Source: Pseudomonas sp.
GTDB taxonomy: Bacteria; Pseudomonadota; Gammaproteobacteria; Pseudomonadales; Pseudomonadaceae
Reading direction: 5' to 3'
NCBI RefSeq assembly: GCF_030696055.1
Contig: NZ_JAUYNP010000091.1
Coordinates: 1-35,890 of the forward strand
Length of the DNA: 35,890 nucleotides
The position numbers and the translations under genes are program-made. The notes under the pieces are model-generated. The model did no database searches. It was not told the DNA's origin and saw nothing but the letters and a program-made list of their open reading frames with translations. Each line of letters opens with the position of its first letter. The first letter of the stretch is position 1. Shown in pieces: positions 1-8,685 of the stretch.

Positions 1-477
1 GGAATAGGCCTGCTCGGGTTGCTGGTTCAGCGCCAGCCAGGCCGCCTGGCCGAAGTCGTCGTGCAAGCCGCCTTCGGCACCTCGCCAGGGGAATGGATAG
101 GGGCTGTAGAGGCGCGTCTTGGCGCCGGGTATGTGTTCGCCCAGGCGCTTGCCCAGGAGCATGCTCAAGGTCGCCGGCAAGGGTATGGTGTGCGGTTTGC
201 CCTGGTAGTCGTGGCTGACGGCCAGGCCGCTACTGCGCGCCACCCTCACCACCTCCGAGGTGTACAGGGTGCGGAAATCCGCCAGCGCCTGGGTATAGAG
301 TTGCGCGCTGTGGCGCGTGGCGCTTTGTACGAGTTCTTCCTGCAGGCTGGAGATGTACCACAGCACCCCGGCGATGGCGCAGGCGAAACCCAGCACCAGG
401 TAGATGAGGAGCCGCCATTCGCCCAGTAACTGCGCTAGGCGTGACAGGCCGGCATGACGAGCTGCGGCTGGGGTCAT
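1..477 (-). CDS. DUF3365 (Tll0287-like) membrane sensor protein, C-terminus cut by window edge
   Basis: An open frame of 159 codons starts at the ATG at 475-477 and runs off the left edge without a stop. The ATG overlaps the TGA of the histidine kinase gene (ATGA), so it is the fourth gene of a coupled operon. Residues about 22-42 form one hydrophobic membrane segment. The following region (about 45-159) looks like the start of a DUF3365/Tll0287-like extracytoplasmic sensor domain, with the stretches MLLGKRLGEHIPG and RLYSPYPFPWR typical of that family. Proteins of this family often carry a CxxCH haem-c site further on and end in a class III nucleotidyl cyclase or another signalling domain. 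Neither can be seen here because the gene is truncated by the window. The family call is by eye from N-terminal motifs; the output domain is unknown. Confidence 0.75.
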   Translation of the reverse strand, partial: MTPAAARHAGLSRLAQLLGEWRLLIYLVLGFACAIAGVLWYISSLQEELVQSATRHSAQLYTQALADFRTLYTSEVVRVARSSGLAVSHDYQGKPHTIPLPATLSMLLGKRLGEHIPGAKTRLYSPYPFPWRGAEGGLHDDFGQAAWLALNQQPEQAYS

Positions 478-2285
478 GGCGTCGCCTCTTGGCCCTGGAG
501 CGGCAGTTCGAGGGTAAAGGTCGCGCCTTTGCCCGCGCCATCGCTGTGGGCCGTCAGGCTGCCGCCCATCTCCTTGGCCGCCAAAACGCAGCTGTGCAGG
601 CCGAAACCGTGGCCGTCTTGGCGGGTGGTGAAACCATGGGCAAAGATCCGGGTCAGGTTCTCCGGCGCTATGCCTTCGCCCTGGTCCTGCACGCAGATGC
701 GTACATTGCGCGGGTCCAGCAGCTTCACGCTCAGGGTCAGCGCCCGGAGCTGCTCATCCAGGCCCGCCATCGCCTGCTTGGCATTACTGATCAGATTGAC
801 CAGGATCAGCAGCAGCCGATGCTTATCCAGCCACAGCAGAGGCAGCTCGCCGTACTCCTTGATCACCCTGATCTGCTGGCGGATAAGCGCCCCGGCGTGT
901 ATGCGCAGGGCGTCCTCGAACAAATCGGTTATCTGCACGGGCTCGACTAGGCTGGACGCGCCCGCATAGGACTGCTGGGTGGCGACTATCTCCTTGATGT
1001 GGTCAATGCTCTTGGTCAGCTGTGCGAGTTCTTCGACTATGCCCTGTTGTTCGCTCGCGAGCGCCGCTACCAGCTGGTTCAGGTAACCCGGCAGCAGCTT
1101 GCCCTTCTCATCGAGGGTCATAAAGTCGCCCAGATCGCTGCTGTGTTCATTGATCAGTTGCACCGCCTTGGCCAACCCCTGGGCCTTGGAGCCGCGCACC
1201 TTGCGGCTGACCAGGTCGGCCGAGACGTTCACACTATTGAGCACGTTGCCGACGTTGTGCAGCACGTTGCTGGCGATTTCGGCCATGCCGGCCTGGCGCG
1301 CAGTGCTCACCAGTTCGCTTTGCGTCTCGCGCAGTTCGCGGGTGCGCTCTTGCACCCGCTGTTCCAGGCTTTCGTTGGCGCCCTGGAGCGCCTTGTTGAC
1401 CCGGTTGATCACCGCGTAGCTGCGCACCAGGCGGTTGGCCACGTACAGCAGCAAGCCAGCCAACACCGCCGAGAAGGTCAGCAGGTACTGGCGATATTGT
1501 TGGGCCTGCGCGGAAGCCAGGAGCTGTTCCCGACTCAGCACCTCGTTGAGGTCGTCGATCCGCGCAGCCACCGGCACGGCGGCGATACTGTTCAACAGCC
1601 CGTTCACCACGCTCTGCTCGCGCAAGAGGGTGCGCACATGCGTCTTGAAGATGTCCAAGGCATTGTCGAGCGCGCTCGCTGGCTGCCCGCGGCCCCTAGG
1701 CAGACGCTCCAGCCCGGCGGTGATTTCAGCCGCCAGGTCGGCGGCGGTCGTCTGGTTGTAGCGCATGCTGGCCAGCAGCAGTTTGTTCACCTCCCCCGCC
1801 ACCGGGGTTAGCGCGCGGCGTTCACTGCCCTGGGTCTGCTCGATCAGCCTGTGGATGTCGTCCGCCGCCGTGGGCAGAAACGCCAGCGAGTTGCGCAGCA
1901 CCGCGCTATGCGACTTGAAGTGCTCGATCAGCCGGGTTTTTTCCTCTATGGCCTGCTGGTACGCCACGCGGCTATCGCTCCAGGCCCTGGCGTCGTCGCG
2001 CGTCAGCGGGGTGCCGAGGGTGGCCACCTGCTCGTACAGCCTGTGCAGATTGCTCAGCGGGTTCACCAGCGGGTCGTAGCTTTGATTAAGGCCGATTTTC
2101 GACTTCAGTACGTCCAGCTCCCACTGCGCGTCCAGCTGCTTGATCTGCCGTAGCAGGGCGACCTTCTCGAAGTAATTTGCCGGGTCGTAGGCCTGGGTCT
2201 TGATGTACAGGAAGAGCAGGACCGCGGCGAAGACCAGGGTTAGCCCGAGCATGGTGGGCCAGCTCAGTTGTCGGGGCAGGTTCAT
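474..2285 (-). CDS. Membrane sensor histidine kinase (DAHL-like periplasmic domain)
   Basis: 603 residues. It has a membrane segment at about 11-28, a mostly helical periplasmic domain at about 30-265 that resembles the double-helical DAHL sensor type, a second membrane segment at about 269-286, and a coiled-coil linker at about 295-330. The phosphoacceptor box is ASNVLHNVGNVLNS with His343. The HATPase domain has an N box LILVNLISNAKQAM (about 493-506), a G1 box QDQGEGI (about 533-539) and the loop FTTRQDGHGFGLH (about 552-564). There is no C-terminal receiver, so its likely partner is the REC-PAS-GGDEF-EAL protein two genes upstream in the same operon. The start ATG overlaps the stop of the cytochrome c peroxidase gene, and its own stop overlaps the DUF3365 gene. 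Kinase identity is secure. The signal sensed is unknown, though the neighbouring haem peroxidase suggests peroxide or redox state (inference). Confidence 0.93.
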   Translation of the reverse strand: MNLPRQLSWPTMLGLTLVFAAVLLFLYIKTQAYDPANYFEKVALLRQIKQLDAQWELDVLKSKIGLNQSYDPLVNPLSNLHRLYEQVATLGTPLTRDDARAWSDSRVAYQQAIEEKTRLIEHFKSHSAVLRNSLAFLPTAADDIHRLIEQTQGSERRALTPVAGEVNKLLLASMRYNQTTAADLAAEITAGLERLPRGRGQPASALDNALDIFKTHVRTLLREQSVVNGLLNSIAAVPVAARIDDLNEVLSREQLLASAQAQQYRQYLLTFSAVLAGLLLYVANRLVRSYAVINRVNKALQGANESLEQRVQERTRELRETQSELVSTARQAGMAEIASNVLHNVGNVLNSVNVSADLVSRKVRGSKAQGLAKAVQLINEHSSDLGDFMTLDEKGKLLPGYLNQLVAALASEQQGIVEELAQLTKSIDHIKEIVATQQSYAGASSLVEPVQITDLFEDALRIHAGALIRQQIRVIKEYGELPLLWLDKHRLLLILVNLISNAKQAMAGLDEQLRALTLSVKLLDPRNVRICVQDQGEGIAPENLTRIFAHGFTTRQDGHGFGLHSCVLAAKEMGGSLTAHSDGAGKGATFTLELPLQGQEATP

Positions 2286-3337
2286 TGCGCTTTCCCCTCC
2301 AGTTCGCCGGTCAGGGTGTTGAGGAATTGAATGATGGCGTGCTGGTCTTCCTGCGAGGCGCTACGCCCGAGTTGGTACCTGAACATGACATCGACCGCGT
2401 CTTCGAGGGTCTTGGCCGTGGCGTCGTGGAAGTAGGGCGCGGTGAGGGCGACGTTGCGCAGGCTGGGCACCTTGAAGACGTGTTTGTCGTCTTCCTCCTG
2501 GGTGACCAGATAGCGGCCCAGATCGGCCTCGGTCGGGTTGCCGCGCGTGGCGAAGTAGTCGCCCATCACGCCAAATTTCTGGAACATGTTGCCGCCGACG
2601 TTCACCCCCTGGTGGCAGGCGATGCAGCCGTATTGCTTGAACTTCACATAGCCGGCTTGCTCATCCGCGGAGATGGCGTTCGGGTCACCATTCAGATATT
2701 GGTCGAAGCGCGAGTTGGGCGTGAGCTGGGTGCGCTCGAAGGTCGCGATGGCATTTTCGATATTCGCCTGCGTCACGCCATCCGGGTAAGCGTCGGCAAA
2801 GGCAGTTCGGTAGTGAGGGTCCGCCGCAACCTTGGCGATGACCTCATTCCAGGTCGAGCCCATTTCGACGGGGTTTTGCACGACGGCGTCGATCTGCGCC
2901 TCCAGCGAGTTCGCACGACCATTCCAGAACTGCCTGAAGTTGAGCGCGGCATTGAGCACGGTCGGCGCGTTGACGCCCGTCGGCTGGCCGCGAAAGCCCA
3001 GCGAAAAGGCCTGCTGGTCGGCGCCGCCGCTCTGCAGTTGGTGGCAGCTGGCGCAAGACCGGCTGTTGTTGGCGGACAGGCGCACATCCTGAAACAGCCG
3101 GCGACCCAGCTCGGCACGGGCAGGGTCCTGTGCCTCAACCTGGGGAATCGGCCGGATAGGTTCGTCGAGTGGCGCGCCAGCGAGCTGGCTGGACGCCGCG
3201 AGCGGCCCGGCCAGGGCGCCCAGCAAGCCGAGGAGCGGCAGTTGCAGGCGTCTTGGCCTGGCGGCCCTGGACAACGCGGCGTTCCTGTACGCCCCGTCCT
3301 CCGCCAGTCGTGGGGCGGTGTTGGGCGCGCGGCTCAC
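2282..3337 (-). CDS. Di-haem cytochrome c peroxidase (CcpA type)
   Basis: 351 residues, starting with a GTG that overlaps the stop of the response-regulator gene (GTGA). After an Arg-rich n-region, a hydrophobic stretch (about 31-55) should act as Sec signal or anchor, placing the enzyme in the periplasm. Two haem-c sites are present: CASCH (95-99) and CIACH (238-242). Also present are the family stretch VQNPVEMG (about 153-160), the VPSLRNVALTAPYFHD region (about 290-305), and a Met in DAVDVMFRYQLG (M318) at the position of the haem axial Met of CcpA, which argues against a MauG-type protein. The family reduces H2O2 to water with electrons from small cytochromes or azurin. Lying between a response regulator and a histidine kinase with 4-nt overlaps on both sides is unusual and suggests a sensing or signal-conditioning role (inference). 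Confidence 0.93.
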   Translation of the reverse strand: MSRAPNTAPRLAEDGAYRNAALSRAARPRRLQLPLLGLLGALAGPLAASSQLAGAPLDEPIRPIPQVEAQDPARAELGRRLFQDVRLSANNSRSCASCHQLQSGGADQQAFSLGFRGQPTGVNAPTVLNAALNFRQFWNGRANSLEAQIDAVVQNPVEMGSTWNEVIAKVAADPHYRTAFADAYPDGVTQANIENAIATFERTQLTPNSRFDQYLNGDPNAISADEQAGYVKFKQYGCIACHQGVNVGGNMFQKFGVMGDYFATRGNPTEADLGRYLVTQEEDDKHVFKVPSLRNVALTAPYFHDATAKTLEDAVDVMFRYQLGRSASQEDQHAIIQFLNTLTGELEGKAQ

Positions 3338-5637
3338 GCGCGACCCTGCGGTGGCTCGAGGAGGCTGGCGTAGGTAAAGCCGGCCTCGCCATTCGGCGCC
3401 TGCGGCGCGATGCGGCCGCGGCGCAGGAGTTCGCCGGCGCGCAGGTTGTCCACCGCCGCGCTGAAATAGAAACCCTGGGCCTCGGTGGTGGAGCCGGTCG
3501 AGATCAGCTGGGCGCGCTGTTCGCGGGTTTCCACGCCATCGGCGATGATGCCGATACCCAGTTCGCGGGCGAAGATGATGATGGCGCGGATGGACATGGC
3601 GCTCTGTGGGTCCGCGCTGGCCGAGTTGATAAAGGACTGGGCGATCTTCAGGCGGTTGACGCGATAGGTCTTGAGGTAGTCGAACGAGGAGTATTCGCTG
3701 CCGAAATCGTCGATGGCGATCTTCACCCCGAGTTCACGCAGCTGCGGCAGCACGTCGTTGTGGGTCCATCGGGTCTGGGCCAGCGTGGCCTCGGTCACGT
3801 CGAATTCCAGATCGCTGGGGGCCAGCCCCCACTTGGCAAGGGTTGCGCTGACATCCTGGAGCAGTTCGCGCCCGCTCTTGATCTGGGCCAGCGAGAGGTT
3901 GACCGCGATCAGCGGTGGGGCTATCCCGTCATCGCGCCAGCGGCGCATTTGCCGGCAGGCCTGTTCGAGCACCCACTGGCCGAGCGCCACTATGCTGCCG
4001 GTTTTTTCCGCGAGGCGAATAAAGGCCTCGGCCTCGAGCAGGCCGCGCAGCGGGTGGTTCCAGCGCACCAGCGCCTCCATGCCGAGAATCTTCCCGGAAG
4101 ACAGCTCGACCTGGGGTTGGTAATACAGCTCCAGTTCGTCCTGTTCGAGGGCGTTGCTCAGGTCATTGGCCAGGGTGACCCGGTCGAGCACCTGCTGGTC
4201 GAGATCCTCGGAGTGAAAGTGGTACTGGTTGCGCCCCTCTTCCTTGGAGCGGTAGAGCGCCAGGTCGGCCTGCGTCAGCATGGCGTCCGCGCTCGTGCTG
4301 CCCGGTGCATAGGGGCAGATGCCGATGCTGGCTGAGATGCGCAGCTGATTGCCGTTGAGCGAGTAGGCCTGCGCCAGGGTGCTCTGGATTTTTTCCGCCA
4401 GCGTGCCCGCGTTCGCCGGCTCGCCCATGTTCGCCTGCACTATGGCGAACTCATCGCCGCCCAGGCGGGCGACCAGATCGCTCTCGCGGGTACAGCTGCC
4501 GATGCGCCTGGCGACTTCTTGCAGGAGCAGGTCGCCCACCGGGTGGCCGAGGCTATCGTTGACCTCCTTGAAGTGGTCGAGGTCCAGGTAAAAGATCGCG
4601 AACGAGGGCGCCCCGCGCTCGGCCGCGGCGAAGGTCTGGCGCAGGCGCTCGATAAAGGTCGCGCGGTTGGCCAGGCCGGTGAGGCCGTCGGTGCGGGCCA
4701 GCAGGGCGATTTTCTCTTCCGCCAGCTTGCGCTCGGTGATGTCGAGGATGATCCCTTCGATCTCGATCAGCCGGCCCTCGCTGTTGCGCACCGGGATATA
4801 GCGGTTCTCGACCCAGCGGTAAGCCCCGTCGCCAGTTCGCAGGCGGAACTCGATCGAGGCGCCCAGGGCGTTCTTCTCCAATACCCGTTCCATCGCCGTG
4901 TCGAGCCGCTCCTGGTCGTCCGGGTGGACGAGTTCTTGCGCCCAGTTCGGCGCGGCCAGCAGTTGGGCGGCGGCGTGGCCGAACTTGGTGATGTTGTGGG
5001 AGATATACATCAGGGGAAACGCCGGCTCGCCGCGCAGGCGGTAAAGGATGGTCGGGCTGTTGCGCACTATGATGTTGGCGTCGGACAGCTCCTTGGTGCG
5101 TTCCTCGACCGCCTGCTCCAGGGCGCTCAGCTTCAAGGCCGCGTCTTGCGTCATCTGCCACTTCACGGTCAGCGCGCTGGCCATCTGGCGAATCTCGATG
5201 GCGTCGAAGGGCTTCTTCAGGATCAGCAAGCGGTCGGTCAGGTCGAGGCGCTCCACCATCTGCTCCCAGGAATAGTCGGAGTAGGCGGTACAGAGGGCGA
5301 CCTGCAGCTGGGGATCGGCCTGCCAGAGGCGTTCGACGGTCTCGACCCCATCCCAGCCGGGCGGCATGCGCATGTCGATAAACGCCATGGCATAGGGCCG
5401 CCCCTGCGCCAGCGCACTGCTGACCATGGTCAGGGCTTCCTGGCCCTGATAGGCGGAGTCGAGCTCGAAGCTTGGCCCGACGAGCGGGGCGTCGCCGAAC
5501 AGCGCCGCCTCGGCGGCGGCCAGCAGGGCTTGGCTGTCCTGGCCAGGGTCGAGAATCTTGCGGAAGTCCTGGTGAATAGCTGGGGTGTCGTCGATCACCA
5601 GGATGCGCCGGTTGCCGGCATAGGGTGGCCTGATCAT
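3334..5637 (-). CDS. Response regulator with PAS, GGDEF and EAL domains (c-di-GMP metabolism)
   Basis: 767 residues from the ATG at 5635-5637, chosen because a GGAGG lies just upstream and the receiver begins directly after it; the open frame extends to 5886 without convincing protein sequence. Order: receiver about 10-155 (LVIDD; phosphoacceptor Asp88 in AFIDMRMP; Lys in ILKKPFD), short coiled coil about 165-185, PAS/PAC about 186-303, GGDEF about 310-475 with intact RLGGDEF (391-397) and an RxxD inhibitory site (RESD 384-387), EAL about 490-740. The EAL domain keeps E521-A-L, N580, D643-D644 and K664, but the usual KID is KIA (A666), the usual AEGVE is ADGVE (D700), and the DDFGTGYSS loop reads DDFGSEYSS. 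It may therefore be a diguanylate cyclase with a weak or regulatory EAL domain. First gene of the operon; likely partner of the kinase encoded at 474-2285. Confidence 0.93.
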   Translation of the reverse strand: MIRPPYAGNRRILVIDDTPAIHQDFRKILDPGQDSQALLAAAEAALFGDAPLVGPSFELDSAYQGQEALTMVSSALAQGRPYAMAFIDMRMPPGWDGVETVERLWQADPQLQVALCTAYSDYSWEQMVERLDLTDRLLILKKPFDAIEIRQMASALTVKWQMTQDAALKLSALEQAVEERTKELSDANIIVRNSPTILYRLRGEPAFPLMYISHNITKFGHAAAQLLAAPNWAQELVHPDDQERLDTAMERVLEKNALGASIEFRLRTGDGAYRWVENRYIPVRNSEGRLIEIEGIILDITERKLAEEKIALLARTDGLTGLANRATFIERLRQTFAAAERGAPSFAIFYLDLDHFKEVNDSLGHPVGDLLLQEVARRIGSCTRESDLVARLGGDEFAIVQANMGEPANAGTLAEKIQSTLAQAYSLNGNQLRISASIGICPYAPGSTSADAMLTQADLALYRSKEEGRNQYHFHSEDLDQQVLDRVTLANDLSNALEQDELELYYQPQVELSSGKILGMEALVRWNHPLRGLLEAEAFIRLAEKTGSIVALGQWVLEQACRQMRRWRDDGIAPPLIAVNLSLAQIKSGRELLQDVSATLAKWGLAPSDLEFDVTEATLAQTRWTHNDVLPQLRELGVKIAIDDFGSEYSSFDYLKTYRVNRLKIAQSFINSASADPQSAMSIRAIIIFARELGIGIIADGVETREQRAQLISTGSTTEAQGFYFSAAVDNLRAGELLRRGRIAPQAPNGEAGFTYASLLEPPQGRA

Positions 5638-6049
5638 TGCTGGAGCCTCCGGGGAGGGGGCCGTTCGACGCAGGAGGTCGCGGCCGGGTCGATGTCGTTG
5701 CCTTTGCGTCCCAGCGATCCGCTCCGTTCCTTCACGACCCGTGCTCCGCTGTGCAGCTCTCAGCCAGTGTAGGTGTTTTGTTCGAATGTGCAGGCGCGTG
5801 GCGGCTCTGAGCCGGCAGCCAGGTTTCAGCCATAGGGTGATGGATTTGCCGCCGCCAGCCTGTGCCAGGCGTCGAGCCATCATCACCCAGGGCCTGCCGG
5901 CCCGCGCGATACGGCCAGACAGCCAAGGTTCAGAGAGTCAGCGTGGCGTGCGTCAAAGCTAGAGGCGTGCGCTTTGCCCGCGCAGTGGTGGGGGCTTTCG
6001 GCGTGAGTGCGCTAGGCGCCTGTCCGGGAATGGCCGGCGATTCCACAGC
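5638..6049. other. Non-coding upstream region of the signalling operon
   Basis: About 410 bases between the response-regulator start and an inverted repeat. The minus-strand promoter of the operon should lie here, but no convincing -35/-10 pair could be picked out. Open frames crossing it on both strands lack recognisable protein sequence. A clear ribosome binding site (GGAGG) for the response regulator lies about 10 bases upstream of its ATG. Confidence 0.5.
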
Positions 6050-6165
6050 GTAGGTTGGCGCTGAGCCTGCGAAGCCCAACAGGGAGTGCGCAGTACTCCG
6101 CTCGAGGTCCCGCTTAGGGTGTCGCGGGCGCCGTGTTGGGCTTCGCGTTGCTCAGCCCAACCTAC
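6050..6165. repeat. Short inverted-repeat element, GTAGGTTGG family, copy A
   Basis: Left arm 6050-6081 and right arm 6134-6165 are near-perfect inverted copies of about 32 bases. The outer end reads GTAGGTTGG and the inner end GCGAAGCCCAACA. The 52-base centre has no coding sequence. A second element with the same arms lies at 9180-9286. Elements like this are scattered through intergenic DNA of many Pseudomonas genomes (recall). Without a transposase they behave as miniature non-autonomous or REP-like repeats. Confidence 0.85.
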
Positions 6166-6266
6166 AACATCCGTATTCACGGGCAGGCTGCTAGGTGCCC
6201 GCGCAGGCGGCTTGCGGCGCGGGCACTGGCATGGCGTCAGCGCAGCGGTTTTATCGGCTCAGGAAA

Positions 6267-6291
6267 CGGCCGGGCGGAACCCGACCGGCCG
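6267..6291 (-). terminator. Possible terminator hairpin after rpiA
   Basis: The stem CGGCCGG/CCGGCCG (6267-6273 with 6285-6291) lies 4 bases past the rpiA stop and is followed on the minus strand by a short TTT run. It is GC-rich, but the T tract is weak. Confidence 0.45.
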
Positions 6292-6295
6292 CGCT

Positions 6296-6967
6296 TTAGC
6301 GCGTGAGGCGTTGCACCCCAGTGGCGGTGCCGAGCAGCAGCAGATCCGCCGGGCGCGCGGCGAACAGGCCGTTGGTGACCACGCCGACTATGGCGTTGAT
6401 CTGGGTTTCCAGCGCCACTGGGTTGGTGATCGACAGATTGAATACGTCGAGGATGATGTTGCCGTTGTCGGTCACCACGCCTTCGCGGTACACCGGGTCG
6501 CCGCCGAGCTTGACCAGCTGGCGGGCCACATGGCTGCGCGCCATGGGGATCACTTCCACCGGCAGCGGGAAGGCGCCGAGTACCGGCACCAGCTTGCTGG
6601 CGTCGGCGATGCAGATAAAGGTCTGGGCCACCGCCGCGACTATCTTCTCGCGGGTCAGGGCCGCGCCGCCGCCCTTGATCAGGTTGAGGTGCGCGTCGCT
6701 TTCATCGGCGCCGTCGACATAGAACTCCAGGTCGCTGACCGTGTTCAGCTCGTACACCGGAATGCCATGGCCGCGCAGGCGCGCGGCGGTGGCTTCGGAG
6801 CTGGCCACGGCGCCGTCGAATGCCATCTTGTGCTGGGCCAGGGCGTCGATAAAGCAGTTGGCGGTGGAGCCGGTGCCGACGCCGATCACGCTCTTGCCGT
6901 CGAGTTTGGGGAGGATGAAATCGACGGCCGCCTGGGCGACTGCTTGCTTGAGTTGATCCTGGTTCAT
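6296..6967 (-). CDS. rpiA: Ribose-5-phosphate isomerase A
   Basis: 223 residues, the usual RpiA length. It interconverts ribose-5-phosphate and ribulose-5-phosphate in the non-oxidative pentose phosphate pathway, in the cytoplasm. The phosphate-binding GVGTGSTA (29-36), the DGADE acid motif (85-89) and the [11 protein letters not shown] catalytic segment (98-108) are all intact. It is divergent from ilvA, as I recall in P. aeruginosa. A TATAAT box lies on the minus strand about 35 bases upstream of the ATG. Confidence 0.97.
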   Translation of the reverse strand: MNQDQLKQAVAQAAVDFILPKLDGKSVIGVGTGSTANCFIDALAQHKMAFDGAVASSEATAARLRGHGIPVYELNTVSDLEFYVDGADESDAHLNLIKGGGAALTREKIVAAVAQTFICIADASKLVPVLGAFPLPVEVIPMARSHVARQLVKLGGDPVYREGVVTDNGNIILDVFNLSITNPVALETQINAIVGVVTNGLFAARPADLLLLGTATGVQRLTR

Positions 6968-7002
6968 CGCGGGGCCTGAGACGGAGTAAAGGGAAGGCGC
7001 GA

Positions 7003-7008
7003 ATTATA
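7003..7008 (-). promoter_or_regulatory. Putative -10 box for rpiA
   Basis: The minus strand reads TATAAT at 7008-7003, about 35 bases upstream of the rpiA ATG and inside the rpiA/ilvA divergent gap. No good -35 hexamer is visible at standard spacing, so the box is tentative. Confidence 0.4.
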
Positions 7009-7150
7009 GCCCCATGTACGGCAAAACCTCGCCCCTTCAGACCGCGGATTGCAACCTGCGCCTGGCAAAACCCCGTATGCCTTATGGTCGTGCGGCGCGG
7101 GGCTGGGGTAGACTCGCTGACTCCCTGGAAAACCGCCTGCGATGCCCGCC

Positions 7151-8664
7151 ATGCTCGAACAGTACGTCAAGAAGATCCTCACCTCGCGCGTCTACGACGT
7201 GGCGGTGGAAACCCCGCTGCAAGCCGCCCACCAGCTGAGCGAACGCCTGGGCAACCAGATTCTGCTCAAGCGCGAAGACTTGCAGGCGGTGTACTCGTTC
7301 AAGATTCGCGGCGCCTACAACAAGCTGGCGCAGCTGTCGGCCGAGGAACAGGCGCGTGGCGTGGTCACCGCCTCGGCCGGCAACCATGCCCAGGGTCTGG
7401 CCCTGGCGGCCAAGGTGCTGGGGGTCAAGGCCACCATCGTCATGCCCAAGACCACCCCGGAGATCAAGGTGCAGGGCGTGCGCTCCCGCGGCGGCAAGGT
7501 GGTGCTGCATGGCGACAGCTTCCCCGAAGCCCTGGCCTATTCGCTGAAGCTGGTCGACGAGAAGGGCTACATCTATATCCACCCCTACGATGATCCGCAC
7601 ACCATCGCCGGGCAGGGCACCGTGGCCATGGAAATCCTCCGTCAGCAGCCGGGCCAGCTGGACGCGATCTTCGTGCCGGTGGGTGGCGGCGGCCTGATCG
7701 CCGGCATCGCCGCCTACGTCAAATACCTGCGCCGGATGTGCGGGTGATAGGCGTCGAGCCGGACGATTCCAACTGCCTGCAGGCCGCCATGGCCGCCGGC
7801 GAGCGCGTGGTGCTGAGCCAGGTCGGCTTGTTCGCCGACGGCGTGGCGGTGGCGCAGATCGGTCAGCACACCTTCGACATCTGCAAGGATTATGTCGACG
7901 AGGTGATCTGCGTCAGCACCGACGAGATCTGCGCGGCGATCAAGGACATCTACGACGACACCCGTTCGATCACCGAGCCGGCCGGCGCCCTCAGCGTGGC
8001 CGGGATCAAGAAATACGTGGAGCGTGAAGGCTGCAGCGGCCAGGTGCTGGTGGGCATCGATTCGGGGGCCAACGTCAACTTCGACCGCCTGCGCCATGTC
8101 GCCGAGCGCGCCGAGCTGGGCGAGAAGCGCGAAGCCATCATCGCCGTGACCATCCCCGAGCAGCCGGGCAGCTTCAAGGCCTTCTGCGAGGCCATCGGCA
8201 AACGCCAGATCACCGAATTCAACTACCGCTACCACAGCGATAAAGAGGCGCACATCTTCGTCGGCGTGCAGACCCACCCGGAAAGCGACCCGCGCGCGGC
8301 GCTGGTGGCCAGCCTGCGCAGCCAGGGCTTCCCGGTGCAGGATCTGACCGACAACGAGCTGGCCAAGCTGCATATCCGCCATATGGTCGGCGGCCATGCG
8401 GCGCGGGTGCGCGATGAGGTGGTGTTCCGCTTCGAGTTCCCCGAACGGCCGGGGGCGCTGTTCAACTTCCTGCAGAAGCTCGGCGGGCGCTGGAATATCT
8501 CGATGTTCCATTACCGCAACCACGGCGCCGCCGATGGCCGCGTGGTGGCCGGGCTACAGGTGCCGGAGAGCGAGCGCCATCTGGTGCCGGCGGCGCTGCA
8601 AGCCATTGGTTACCCCTACTGGGATGAAAGCGATAACCCGGCCTATACCCTCTTTCTTGGTTAA
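7151..8664 (+). pseudogene. ilvA: Threonine dehydratase (biosynthetic), interrupted by a 1-base frameshift
   Basis: PLP-dependent threonine deaminase, the first step of isoleucine synthesis. The frame starting at ATG 7151 (or 7142, three codons earlier) has the PLP lysine in SFKIRGAY (K51) and the VPVGGGGLIAG phosphate loop, but ends at a TGA at 7745-7747 after KYLRRMCG. The rest continues in another frame: RVIGVEPDD onward, then two ACT-like regulatory segments (IIAVTIPEQPGSFKAF and VVFRFEFPERPGALFNF) to the stop at 8664. Restoring one C in the CGCCGG at about 7730-7735 gives KYLRPDVRVIGVEP and a 504-residue protein, the usual length. Everything else is intact, so this is either a recent mutation or a sequencing/assembly error. 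As read, only about 198 residues would be made, without the allosteric domain. Confidence 0.9.
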
Positions 8665-8685
8665 CCGGTCGACAGGGACAAGTTT

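Noticed and set aside
2282..3337. Considered a MauG-type maturation enzyme for the di-haem protein
   Set aside because: A Met occurs at the CcpA axial-ligand position (M318) and the NPVEM segment is peroxidase-like; no mau genes are nearby.
3169..5772. Plus-strand frames opposite the response-regulator gene
   Set aside because: They mirror the codon pattern of the REC-PAS-GGDEF-EAL gene and carry no motifs.
5638..5886. N-terminal extension of the response-regulator frame
   Set aside because: 83 extra residues rich in Arg without similarity; the ATG at 5637 has a strong GGAGG and starts at the receiver domain.
6086..6979. Plus-strand frame across the repeat and opposite rpiA
   Set aside because: Starts in the inverted repeat and continues antisense to rpiA; no protein similarity.
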